Shown here piece by piece: positions 1 to 6,237 of a stretch of DNA of 19,879 bases. The notes under the pieces were generated by a model, which was not told the origin of the DNA, did no database searches, and saw only the letters and a program-made list of their open reading frames with translations. The DNA comes from Actinomycetes bacterium (lineage in GTDB: Bacteria > Actinomycetota > Coriobacteriia > Coriobacteriales > Eggerthellaceae): positions 1 to 19,879 of the forward strand of contig JAEYEL010000134.1 in assembly GCA_023403475.1 (NCBI GenBank), written 5' to 3'. The position numbers were made by a program, and so were the translations under genes. Each line of letters begins with the position of its first letter. The first letter of the stretch is position 1.

Positions 1-1
1 A

Positions 2-1591
2 TCGAACCCTGACCACTCGGCGAATGCGAAGGTTTCCCGCCGAATGTTTTTCGGCCTTGCGGCGGCATGCGGGCTGGCGGCAACCGGAACATACCTTGCA
101 GGATGCGCCCCGAAGCCCGACGCAAACCCCACCGCGCAGGAAGATAAGCAAACCCACCCCGACGCCACCATGGCGCCAACCGACATAGCAGATACGCTCG
201 AAGCGGACGTGCTGGTCGTAGGTCTGGGAATGTCGGGGCTGGCCGCATGCGTGCAGGCGGCGCTCAACGGAGCGAAGGTCGTAGGCATCGAGAAGACGAA
301 CGCCACAGGCGGTAACGGCATCGGCGTCGAAGGCATCTTCGCCGTGGGATCAAGCCTGGAAGTGGCCCAAGGCATACAGATAGACCCGGCGGAAATCGTG
401 CGCGGCGAGCTGGAGGCCTCGCAATGGGCCGCCGACGGAAGCCTGTGGATCGACCTCGTGCACAACTCGGGAGACAACATCGACTGGCTCATCGAGCAGG
501 GCGTGGAGTTCTCGGGGCTGGTGGATGACTACTACGGGAATTCCGCCTACCCCGACTTCCATTGGTTCGACGGCAACGTGGCCAGCAAAGGCTACATTCC
601 CCACATGACCGACAAGGCGACCGAGCTGGGCGTGGAAATGCTGTTCGAAGCACCCGCCATAAGCCTCATCCAAGCCGGAGACGGCTCCATTACAGGCGCA
701 TACGCGAAAAGCGCGGAGCGGGGAACGCTGCAGATCAACGCGAAGAGCGTTATCCTAGCGACGGGCGGCTGGGCGCAAAACAAAGACTATGTGGCCCAAC
801 GCGGCTTCATCTACGACAATATCCGCTACGGAGGCACAGACGGGCACGACGGCGACGGCATCACCATGGCGTCTGCGGTAGGCGCGCGCAACTTCGTTTC
901 CAGCTCGACCTTCAACAGCACGAACACCATAGGCGACTTCCCCTACAAAAGCACGTTCATCTGGAACGCGGGCGGCGGCGGCACCTGCCTGTTCGTGAAC
1001 GAGAACGCTGAGCGTTTTGTCAACGAGGACTTCGCCATAAACAACTTCGAGCTGCAAAGCGTTCCCGCCATGACGCAGCGGCAAATCTACACCGTGTTCG
1101 ACCGCGCCATTTTGGAGGACTGGCTTGCCGAGGCGCCCGACGAGCTTGCCACCGTGGATTCCTCGACCGACGAAGCGCTTGCGAAAGCAGACACGATAGC
1201 CGAAGCTGCCAGCGCCATCGGCCTTGACGCAGACACGCTCGCCGCCACGGTGGAACAGTACAACAAGCTTGTGTCCTCTGGCACCGACACCGATTTCGGA
1301 AAGGCGAACGTCTATCTTAAACCCATCGAAAAAGCGCCATTTTACGTGGGAAAACTCACTCAAGAGTTGCTGGTGGGCATAGGCGGCGTCGAAACGAACC
1401 GCTTCGGACAGGCTCTCGACGAGAAGAAGGAACCCATTTCCGGCCTGTACGCCGTCGGCACCGACGGCTGCATGCTCTACCGCAACATCTACACCATAAA
1501 CGTAGGCGGCACATGCAACGCGAACAACATCAACTCCGCCCGTGCAGCCGCCAACCACGCCACGGGAAAGACAAGCGAAAGCGGCAAGTAA
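2..1591 (+). CDS. Tat-exported FAD-dependent oxidoreductase lipoprotein (fumarate reductase/urocanate reductase superfamily), 5' end outside the window
   Basis: The reading frame is open from base 2 with no start codon before the ATG at 44. The codons just before that ATG read S-R-R, giving SRRMFFGLAAACGLAATG, a twin-arginine signal. It is followed by a lipobox (YLAGC), so the true start lies upstream of the window and the 44 ATG would cut the Tat motif. The mature protein should be an exported, lipid-anchored flavoprotein. A Rossmann FAD motif (VVGLGMSG) is encoded near 214-240. Further family motifs are the acidic end with TGGNG, ILATGGW (about 751-771), the GHDGDG segment, LFVNENAERFVNE and the C-terminal GLYAVGTDG...NVGGTCNANN block. 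Family knowledge: such proteins reduce the double bond of an organic acceptor, often using electrons from a membrane cytochrome. The usual fumarate-reductase HPT-type active-site segment is replaced here by NFVSSSTFNSTN, so the substrate is unknown. The neighbour is convergent and gives no clue to the substrate. Confidence 0.9.
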   Translation, partial: SNPDHSANAKVSRRMFFGLAAACGLAATGTYLAGCAPKPDANPTAQEDKQTHPDATMAPTDIADTLEADVLVVGLGMSGLAACVQAALNGAKVVGIEKTNATGGNGIGVEGIFAVGSSLEVAQGIQIDPAEIVRGELEASQWAADGSLWIDLVHNSGDNIDWLIEQGVEFSGLVDDYYGNSAYPDFHWFDGNVASKGYIPHMTDKATELGVEMLFEAPAISLIQAGDGSITGAYAKSAERGTLQINAKSVILATGGWAQNKDYVAQRGFIYDNIRYGGTDGHDGDGITMASAVGARNFVSSSTFNSTNTIGDFPYKSTFIWNAGGGGTCLFVNENAERFVNEDFAINNFELQSVPAMTQRQIYTVFDRAILEDWLAEAPDELATVDSSTDEALAKADTIAEAASAIGLDADTLAATVEQYNKLVSSGTDTDFGKANVYLKPIEKAPFYVGKLTQELLVGIGGVETNRFGQALDEKKEPISGLYAVGTDGCMLYRNIYTINVGGTCNANNINSARAAANHATGKTSESGK

Positions 1592-1630
1592 GCAAGCCGC
1601 ATCGCAACGCTTCGCCGATCTCGGCTATAT

Positions 1631-2467
1631 TCAGCTATACAACGCGGGGCGGCGATGGGAGAAAACCGGGGTGGCGGCGCGTAGCGCGGCAAGGCTGCTC
1701 GTGTCGATGCGCGCCACCACAAGCTCTTCGTCGCGCCCCGCGCCCGCGAGCAGAGAGCCGTCCGGGCCGAACACGCAGCTTTGCCCTATGAACCCCTCTC
1801 CGGCAAGGGTCGCCCCGGCCACGAACATCTGGTTCTCTATGGCGCGCGCCGCCAGAAGGGTCTTCCACTGCTCCGCCTTCCTCGGGCCGTCTCCCTCTAC
1901 CCACGCGGCGGGCAGCACGAAAAGATCGCAGCCGCGCAGCGCCTCGTAGCGTGCAACCTCGGGAAAGCGCAGGTCGTAGCATATGGCAAGACCGATTGTG
2001 CCGAAAGGCGTGCTCACGGGCTCGAACAACCCATCCCCTGGAGCCATGCGGCTCGATTCCTGCGTGAATCTGCTGTCGAACAGATGCGCTTTGCGGTACG
2101 AACCGCGACGGACGCCCTTGCCGTCCACGAGAACCGCCGTGTTGAACGGCTTTCCCTCGCGCGTTGCCGCCCCGCCGCCGTCTTCCCCTTGAGAGTTCAC
2201 CTCGTTCAACGTGTACGCTATCCACATACCGTAACGCACCGCAAGCGCATCGACGCTGCAGCAGAACGGCCCATCGAGCGTTTGGGGCGCCTCCAAAAAC
2301 GCATGGTGCTTCCTGCTGTAGCGCGTCATGAGCGATTCGGGGAACACGAGCAGGTCAACCTGCGCATCACGCGCCCGCGCGCACCACCGCTCGACAAGCT
2401 CGGCGGCGTCTTCCCATGCATAGCCCTTCGGATAGCGGCACTGAGCCAAACCAAGAGTGAATTCCAT
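1631..2467 (-). CDS. Carbon-nitrogen hydrolase (nitrilase superfamily, Nit/omega-amidase-like)
   Basis: A 278-residue protein covering the whole nitrilase fold. The Glu-Lys-Cys catalytic triad is visible: E44 in FPES, K126 in YRKAHLFD and C163 in ICYDLRFPE. The ICYDLRFPE wording is typical of the Nit1/Nit2 (omega-amidase) branch, which hydrolyses small amides such as alpha-ketoglutaramate or deaminated glutathione; the exact substrate is inferred only. No signal peptide is seen, so it should be cytoplasmic. I chose the ATG at 2467 rather than the in-frame ATG at 2485. An AAAGGAG ribosome site sits about 7 bases before the 2467 ATG, and the protein then begins MEFTLGLAQ, the usual first strand. 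It is convergent with the flavoprotein gene and lies downstream of the SMR genes after a 214-bp gap. An insertion rich in Gly/Glu (about residues 92-106) lengthens one loop. Confidence 0.9.
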   Translation of the reverse strand: MEFTLGLAQCRYPKGYAWEDAAELVERWCARARDAQVDLLVFPESLMTRYSRKHHAFLEAPQTLDGPFCCSVDALAVRYGMWIAYTLNEVNSQGEDGGGAATREGKPFNTAVLVDGKGVRRGSYRKAHLFDSRFTQESSRMAPGDGLFEPVSTPFGTIGLAICYDLRFPEVARYEALRGCDLFVLPAAWVEGDGPRKAEQWKTLLAARAIENQMFVAGATLAGEGFIGQSCVFGPDGSLLAGAGRDEELVVARIDTSSLAALRAATPVFSHRRPALYS

Positions 2468-2586
2468 AGAGGTCTCCTTTCGCATCAGGCGGCATACTGC
2501 TCAGGCAGCATACCACCCGCAGCACCGCCCGAAAGTATCCTCCCCGAAGCCTCCTTACATTTCCACCGAGGGGCGACAGAGGCAGA

Positions 2587-2604
2587 GTGCAAAAGCTTTT
2601 GCAC
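2587..2604. other. 18-bp perfect palindrome between the SMR operon and the nitrilase gene
   Basis: The sequence GTGCAAAAGCTTTTGCAC is its own reverse complement. It lies about 120 bases upstream of the nitrilase start and about 80 bases past the end of the second SMR gene on the same strand. It could be an operator for a dimeric regulator. It could also fold as a weak 7-bp stem with an AGCT loop, but no T-tract follows in the minus direction, so it is not a convincing intrinsic terminator. Confidence 0.4.
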
Positions 2605-2657
2605 GGCTGGGTTGTAAGCCGAACCGAACGATATGGCTTTGCCGCACGGGCGACCCC

Positions 2658-2705
2658 TTACGCCGCCTGTTATGCTGCCTGTTACGCCGCCTGCTTCGCC
2701 TCCCG
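2658..2705 (-). repeat. 12-bp tandem repeat spanning the SMR stop codon
   Basis: Plus-strand units TTACGCCGCCTG (2658), TTATGCTGCCTG (2670) and TTACGCCGCCTG (2682), then a diverged unit at 2694. Read on the minus strand, each of the first three units contributes an in-frame TAA, so the SMR gene ends in three evenly spaced stop codons. This looks like slippage duplication of the gene's last four codons. Confidence 0.75.
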
Positions 2706-3068
2706 CTTCGTCTGCGTTTCCTCGTCGCCCTTGTTGAGCAGCACGATGCCACCCGCCACAAGCGCTATCCCCAAGCAGGTGGTCCAGCCGAAAGGCTCGT
2801 TCCAGAACACCACGCCGATAACGGCTGTAGCCGCCGTTCCCGTGCCGCCCCAGATACCGTACGCCAGCCCTAAGGGAATGCGCTTGAGCGCGAACGTGAA
2901 CACTCCGAGCGAAACGATGTAGGCCAACGCCGTGAGCACGGAATACGTCGGCACGGTGAAGCCGTCTGCCAGCTTCATCATGGTCGCCCCGAACACCTCG
3001 CACGCAATGGAGAACGCAAGCAGCGCGAACCTGTTTTTTGCATCGAAGAAGCGCGTCACCTGCTCCAT
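2682..3068 (-). CDS. SMR-family multidrug efflux protein, second subunit of a pair
   Basis: A 128-residue protein with four predicted membrane helices and the small multidrug resistance signature. The helix-1 acidic residue is E24 (IACEVFGATMMKLADGF) and the conserved Trp is W73 (GLAYGIWGGTG). Family knowledge: SMR proteins form dimers in the cytoplasmic membrane and exchange protons for cationic drugs, quaternary amines or guanidinium; the central Glu carries both. It follows another SMR gene on the same strand, so it is probably one half of a paired (EbrAB/YkkCD-like) transporter. The start at 3068 gives a near-standard length and has GAAGG about 8 bases upstream. An alternative GTG at 3200 lies just after the partner's stop and has a GGGGG stretch 7 bases ahead; it would add a 44-residue hydrophilic N-terminus. 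The C-terminal tail is charged, and the stop lies in a 12-bp repeat. Confidence 0.88.
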   Translation of the reverse strand: MEQVTRFFDAKNRFALLAFSIACEVFGATMMKLADGFTVPTYSVLTALAYIVSLGVFTFALKRIPLGLAYGIWGGTGTAATAVIGVVFWNEPFGWTTCLGIALVAGGIVLLNKGDEETQTKREAKQAA

Positions 3069-3202
3069 AGCTCCGCCTTCGCCCGAGCTTTTCCCTCGTT
3101 CGGGGCGCTTTTCCGCATGCGCGAGCCGCTCTGCAGCCCCGCCTTCACACGCATCTTCCTCGCCGCCAGGGCGCTTTTCCGCAGATACGAACTCTCCCAC
3201 GA

Positions 3203-3517
3203 CTACACCCCCATCTTCAGAACGACCACGCCGACGATAATGGCAACGAGCCCCGCCGCCTTTTTCGCGTTGAACCCCTCGCGCCAGAACAGGGCGCCCA
3301 CCACGGCGGTAAGCGCTATGCCCAGCCCAGTCCACGTTGCGTACACGAACCCGAGCGGCAGATGCTCCATCGTCTGTCCCATCAGGTAGAACGCTGTAAG
3401 GTACCCCACGGCGACGCCGATGATGGGTGCCTTTCGCCGAAATCCGTCAGAAAGCTTCATCATGGAATCGCCCAACACCTCGAACAGAACAGCGATTCCC
3501 AACAGTGCATACGCCAT
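3203..3517 (-). CDS. SMR-family multidrug efflux protein, first subunit of a pair
   Basis: A 104-residue protein of standard SMR length with four hydrophobic helices. The proton/drug-binding Glu is E13 (VLFEVLGDSMMKLSDGF) and the helix-3 Trp is W62 (GFVYATWTGLG). It is the first gene behind a MerR-type promoter (-10 at 3561-3566, -35 at 3586-3591), leaving a leader of about 35 bases. The upstream AGAGG lies rather far (about 11 bases) from the ATG. The divergent MerR gene and the second SMR gene downstream make a self-contained efflux module: the regulator senses a compound and switches on a heterodimeric pump. The exported compound cannot be deduced from the sequence. The stop codon (TAG at 3203-3205) is followed by 134 bases before the preferred start of the second subunit. 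Confidence 0.9.
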   Translation of the reverse strand: MAYALLGIAVLFEVLGDSMMKLSDGFRRKAPIIGVAVGYLTAFYLMGQTMEHLPLGFVYATWTGLGIALTAVVGALFWREGFNAKKAAGLVAIIVGVVVLKMGV

Positions 3518-3541
3518 AGCTACAACACATCCTCTTTCCTC

Positions 3542-3570
3542 TTGCCTTGTTGCTCCGACTACCTTAAACT
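3542..3570 (+). promoter_or_regulatory. Possible divergent promoter for the MerR gene
   Basis: TTGCCT (3542-3547) and TAAACT (3565-3570) are separated by 17 bases on the plus strand. Each matches the consensus hexamer at four of six positions. Transcription would start near 3577, inside the MerR operator, as is usual for autoregulated MerR genes. Assignment is by pattern only. Confidence 0.4.
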
Positions 3571-3591
3571 ATCCCCTAAGGGGAGAGTCAA
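3561..3591 (-). promoter_or_regulatory. MerR-activated promoter of the SMR pair
   Basis: Read on the minus strand, the -35 box is TTGACT (3591-3586) and the -10 box is TAAGGT (3566-3561), separated by exactly 19 bases. The over-long 19-bp spacer with these hexamers is the hallmark of MerR-family promoters, where the activator untwists the DNA to realign the boxes. A 21-bp dyad fills the spacer. The expected transcription start is near 3553, upstream of the SMR start at 3517. Confidence 0.88.
3568..3588. promoter_or_regulatory. MerR operator dyad
   Basis: A 21-bp inverted repeat centred at 3578, with arms ACTATCCCCT and AGGGGAGAGT around a central A. All arm positions pair except one (fourth base from each end). 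The CCCCT-A-AGGGG core resembles operators of BmrR/TipA-type drug-sensing MerR proteins. It lies entirely between the -35 and -10 boxes of the SMR promoter and also covers the likely start of merR transcription, so it could both activate the pump and autoregulate the regulator. Confidence 0.85.
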
Positions 3592-3617
3592 TGGCTCTTT
3601 CGAGGATTGGAGAAATT

Positions 3618-4496
3618 ATGGGAAACGAACTGCTTTCCATAGGCGCCATGGCACGGCTCAAGGACGTCAGCGTGAAGGCTTTGCGCTACTACGAACGAAT
3701 CGGCGCGCTCGCGCCTGCGTACGTGAACCCGCAGACGGGGTATCGCTACTACTCGCTTGCGCAGTCTTCCGTACTCGACGTGATCACCTCGTGCGTCGAA
3801 CTGGGCATCCCGCTTAAAGAACTTGCCGACTACCAACTTGACGGCGGCGCACTCGACATGGAGGCGCTTCTTACACGCGGGCATGCGCTTGCGCTCGAAA
3901 AACTCAAGCGCGCAAGGAAAACGCTCCTGCAGATGGAAAGCTATCGGGAAGGCATGCACGTGCGCGATGAGGTGGCGCGCACCTTAGGCGGGCGCACCCT
4001 CGCCCTTAGCTCGTGGAACGCAAGCTGTTTCGACACACGCCGCTACGCGAAGGAAGCCGCCGCGCTTTACAGCCAGGCAAACGAAAACGGCTTCGTGCCG
4101 CTTTACCTGCAAGGCATGCTGTGGCTTCCCGAAAACGAAAGCTGGCACGTAGCGGTGGAGGTGACGAAGCTCGACGAGAAAGAGGGTGCCGCCGAAAGGA
4201 CGGGCGCTGCGGGAAGCGAGAGCGCCGCCGACGAAACGTCGGCTTCGTCGGAGAAGAAGATGCCGTCGGGGACGAAATGCGAGCCGAAGGGAACTTCCCT
4301 TTTCCGCATGCCCGAAGCGACGTATCGCACGCGCACCATCGAAGGCCCCGACTTCGAAAGCCGCTTTCAGCGCGTGTTCGCAGAAACGCGAAACCTCGAA
4401 AAGGCTGCACTTCCCGCCTTTGCCGTCGAAGTGTGGGGAGCCGAATTCCGCCCCGATCGCATCGTTATCGACCTCATCACCGCCGAAGGACGCTAA
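3618..4496 (+). CDS. MerR-family transcriptional regulator with effector-binding-type C-terminal domain
   Basis: A 292-residue protein. Residues 6-74 form the MerR winged helix: LLSIGAMARLKDVSVKALRYYERIG, then NPQTGYRYYS. A dimerisation coiled coil follows at about 83-118. The C-terminal half (about 127-290) resembles the GyrI-like/BmrR effector-binding domains that sense drugs, with GFVPLYLQGMLWL and AVEVWGAEF...IVIDLI. A low-complexity Ala/Ser/Glu-rich insertion (about 186-228) splits that domain. The start at 3618 has GGAG five bases upstream and places the helix-turn-helix at the usual distance from the N-terminus. An alternative ATG at 3591 also has GGGGAG upstream but lies within the operator. 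It is divergent from the SMR pair and almost certainly controls it through the operator at 3568-3588. The metal-binding cysteines of MerR/ZntR types are not apparent, so a drug-like ligand is more likely. Confidence 0.9.
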   Translation: MGNELLSIGAMARLKDVSVKALRYYERIGALAPAYVNPQTGYRYYSLAQSSVLDVITSCVELGIPLKELADYQLDGGALDMEALLTRGHALALEKLKRARKTLLQMESYREGMHVRDEVARTLGGRTLALSSWNASCFDTRRYAKEAAALYSQANENGFVPLYLQGMLWLPENESWHVAVEVTKLDEKEGAAERTGAAGSESAADETSASSEKKMPSGTKCEPKGTSLFRMPEATYRTRTIEGPDFESRFQRVFAETRNLEKAALPAFAVEVWGAEFRPDRIVIDLITAEGR

Positions 4497-4557
4497 GACA
4501 GGCGGGCAACGCGGAAACGCGGATATTGCAAGACCCCAACCCTGCTACCATGTGCGC

Positions 4558-4776
4558 ATGGACGATTTCGAGAAAAGATGGCAACGTATCCAAGACCAGC
4601 TACGCCTTCAGGCATCGGGCGAAGAACAACCGCGCTTCTCAAGCGGCCGCACGCTCTTCGGTATCCGCAGCGAGGCCGAAGAGCGCATGGACGAACTCGC
4701 CCGCCAAATAGAGGAAGAGCAGCGAGAGAAGCGGCAAGCCGAGCAAGCGGAAAACCGAGCAAGCGGAAAGCCGTAA
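4558..4776 (+). CDS. Small charged hypothetical protein
   Basis: A 72-residue ORF starting MDDFEKRWQRIQDQLR and ending in a Glu/Arg/Gln-rich stretch (about residues 42-66, EERMDELARQIEEEQREKRQ) likely to form an alpha-helical coiled coil. No transmembrane segment or known catalytic motif is seen. It starts about 60 bases after the MerR gene on the same strand, so it may be cotranscribed, but no good ribosome-binding site precedes the ATG or the in-frame GTG at 4552. Function unknown. The codon pattern and acidic/basic helix look like a real small protein, but a spurious ORF cannot be excluded. Confidence 0.55.
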   Translation: MDDFEKRWQRIQDQLRLQASGEEQPRFSSGRTLFGIRSEAEERMDELARQIEEEQREKRQAEQAENRASGKP

Positions 4777-4802
4777 AGCCCCGGGTGCAAAGCAGCCCCC
4801 CT

Positions 4803-4830
4803 CCCGGATGTTTCACGTGAAACATCCGGG
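4803..4830. promoter_or_regulatory. parS-like centromere site within a 28-bp perfect palindrome
   Basis: The central 16 bases (4809-4824), TGTTTCACGTGAAACA, fit the bacterial parS consensus bound by ParB/Spo0J. The symmetry extends six more bases on each side (CCCGGA...TCCGGG), giving a perfect 28-bp palindrome. It lies in the 83-bp gap between the small plus-strand ORF and the convergent dapL gene, where protein loading would not disturb a promoter. No T-tract flanks it, so a terminator role is less likely, though a hairpin could form. Chromosomal parS sites normally cluster in the origin-proximal part of the genome. Confidence 0.85.
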
Positions 4831-4859
4831 GGGCACCGTTTCGGGCGGAAGCCGAACCT

Positions 4860-6080
4860 TTACGCCAGAAGCTTCCTGATGCGCTCCATGCCCTCTTCGG
4901 TGGCGGCAAGCTCGCCGAATGCGCTCAGGCGCACATAGCCCTCGCCCGAAGGGCCGAAGCCCGCGCCCGGCGTGGTGATGACGCTCGCACGGGTGAGCAG
5001 CGTGTCGAAAAACTCCCAGCTTCCCGCGCCGTCAGGGGTCTTGCACCAAACATACGGGCTGTTCACCGCCCCGTATACGGTAAGCCCGACAGCCTCTAGA
5101 CCCTCTTTGATCACGCGTGCGTTTTCGCGGTAGTATGCAAGAGTCTCTTCCACCTGACGCGCGCCCTCTTCGGTGTAGATGGCGGCGGCGCCGCGCTGGA
5201 TGATGTAGCTCGCGCCGTTGAACTTGGTGCACTGGCGGCGGTTCCACAGAGCGTGTAGGCTCTGACCCTGCCGCTCAAGCGCCTTCGGCACCACGGTGTA
5301 GCCGCAACGCGCGCCCGTAAAGCCGGCCGTCTTGGAAAACGAGCGGAACTCGATGGCGCACGTCTTCGCGCCTTCCACCTCGTAGATGGAATGCGGCACG
5401 TCCTCCTCGGTGATGAAGCGCTCGTAAGCGGCGTCGAACATGATAAGGGAACCGCACGCGTTCGCATAATCGACCCAGCATTTCAGCTGATCGTGGGAAA
5501 GCACCGTGCCCGTAGGATTGTTCGGGCTGCACAGATAGATCACGTCCACCGACTCTTCGGGCAAAGCTGGGCAAAAGCCGTTTTCGGCGGTGGTGGGCAT
5601 GTAGACGATATTCGTCCACCGCTCGGCAGTCGCATCGTAGTCGCCCGCACGGCCCGCCATGGCGTTCGCGTCCACATACACCGGATACACCGGGTCGCAC
5701 ACGGCCACTTTGTTGTCCACGTCCAAAATGTCGCCGATGTTTCCGCAATCCGATTTCGCGCCATCGGAAACGAATATCTCGTCGTCGGCTATATTCATGC
5801 CGCGTGCGCGGAAATCGTTTTCCGCTATCGGTCTGCGCAGAAAGTCGTAGCCTTGCTCGGGGCCGTAGCCGCGGAAGGTCTCAACATGGGCCATATCGTC
5901 CACCGCCGCGTGCATGGCTGCAATCACCGCCGGAGCCAACGGGCGCGTCACGTCGCCGATGCCCATCTTGATGAGCCTCGCGGCGGGATGCTCTTGCGCA
6001 TACGTCGCCGTACGGCGGGCTATCTCCGAGAACAGATAGCTGCCGGGGAGTTTCCGGTAATTCGCGTTGACCTTGGCCAT
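4860..6080 (-). CDS. dapL: LL-diaminopimelate aminotransferase
   Basis: A 406-residue fold-type I PLP enzyme with strong similarity to DapL. It starts MAKVNANYRKLPGSYLFSEI and then has the MGIGDVTRPL segment. NNPTG lies at 187-191 and the PLP-binding Lys is K250 in SFSKTAGFTGARCGY. The AlaTGR-like C-terminal segments are intact. Family knowledge: DapL converts tetrahydrodipicolinate and glutamate directly to LL-diaminopimelate and 2-oxoglutarate, bypassing the succinylase/acetylase steps; the product feeds lysine and peptidoglycan synthesis in the cytoplasm. The ATG at 6080 is preceded by AGGAGG five bases upstream, which settles the start against the longer frame reaching 6281. The leader carries two copies of a 33-bp hairpin repeat. 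It stands alone on the minus strand, with 370 bases separating it from the upstream YhgE gene. Confidence 0.94.
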   Translation of the reverse strand: MAKVNANYRKLPGSYLFSEIARRTATYAQEHPAARLIKMGIGDVTRPLAPAVIAAMHAAVDDMAHVETFRGYGPEQGYDFLRRPIAENDFRARGMNIADDEIFVSDGAKSDCGNIGDILDVDNKVAVCDPVYPVYVDANAMAGRAGDYDATAERWTNIVYMPTTAENGFCPALPEESVDVIYLCSPNNPTGTVLSHDQLKCWVDYANACGSLIMFDAAYERFITEEDVPHSIYEVEGAKTCAIEFRSFSKTAGFTGARCGYTVVPKALERQGQSLHALWNRRQCTKFNGASYIIQRGAAAIYTEEGARQVEETLAYYRENARVIKEGLEAVGLTVYGAVNSPYVWCKTPDGAGSWEFFDTLLTRASVITTPGAGFGPSGEGYVRLSAFGELAATEEGMERIRKLLA

Positions 6081-6138
6081 GAAGCCCTCCTGTCTGACGG
6101 GTGCCTTTTTCGGAACCGCACGGGAACGGGAACCGCCC

Positions 6139-6171
6139 GACGCCCGCCACATGAACCGTGCGGTAGGCGGG
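6139..6171 (-). repeat. 33-bp hairpin repeat, copy 1, in the dapL leader
   Basis: Identical over 33 bases to 6205-6237, with a 66-bp period. Each copy contains nested inverted repeats: outer CCCGCC/GGCGGG and inner ACCG-TG-CGGT. On RNA or single-stranded DNA this gives a two-step stem with unequal internal loops. This resembles REP-type intergenic palindromes. It ends about 58 bases before the dapL start. Confidence 0.75.
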
Positions 6172-6204
6172 ATACTGGCGTGCTTCGGGTCGTGCCGCCC
6201 GGGC

Positions 6205-6237
6205 GACGCCCGCCACATGAACCGTGCGGTAGGCGGG
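6205..6237 (-). repeat. 33-bp hairpin repeat, copy 2, in the dapL leader
   Basis: Exact second copy of the 6139-6171 repeat in the same orientation, with the same nested stems. The 33 bases between the copies are unrelated GC-rich sequence. No third copy was found in the window. Confidence 0.75.

Noticed and set aside
755..1558. Long minus-strand ORF inside the flavoprotein gene
   Set aside because: It is the antisense shadow of a well-supported FAD protein in high-GC DNA; its translation is Val/Gly/Arg-rich without motifs.
1613..1630. Possible terminator between the convergent flavoprotein and nitrilase genes
   Set aside because: GCCGATCTCGGC gives only five pairs with a two-base loop and there is no T-tract.
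2215..2230. CTATCCACA as a DnaA box hinting at an origin
   Set aside because: A single near-match lying inside the nitrilase coding sequence, with no cluster or AT-rich unwinding region.
4803..4830. Reading the 28-bp palindrome as an intrinsic terminator
   Set aside because: No T-tract on either side, and the central 16 bases fit parS, which explains the symmetry better.
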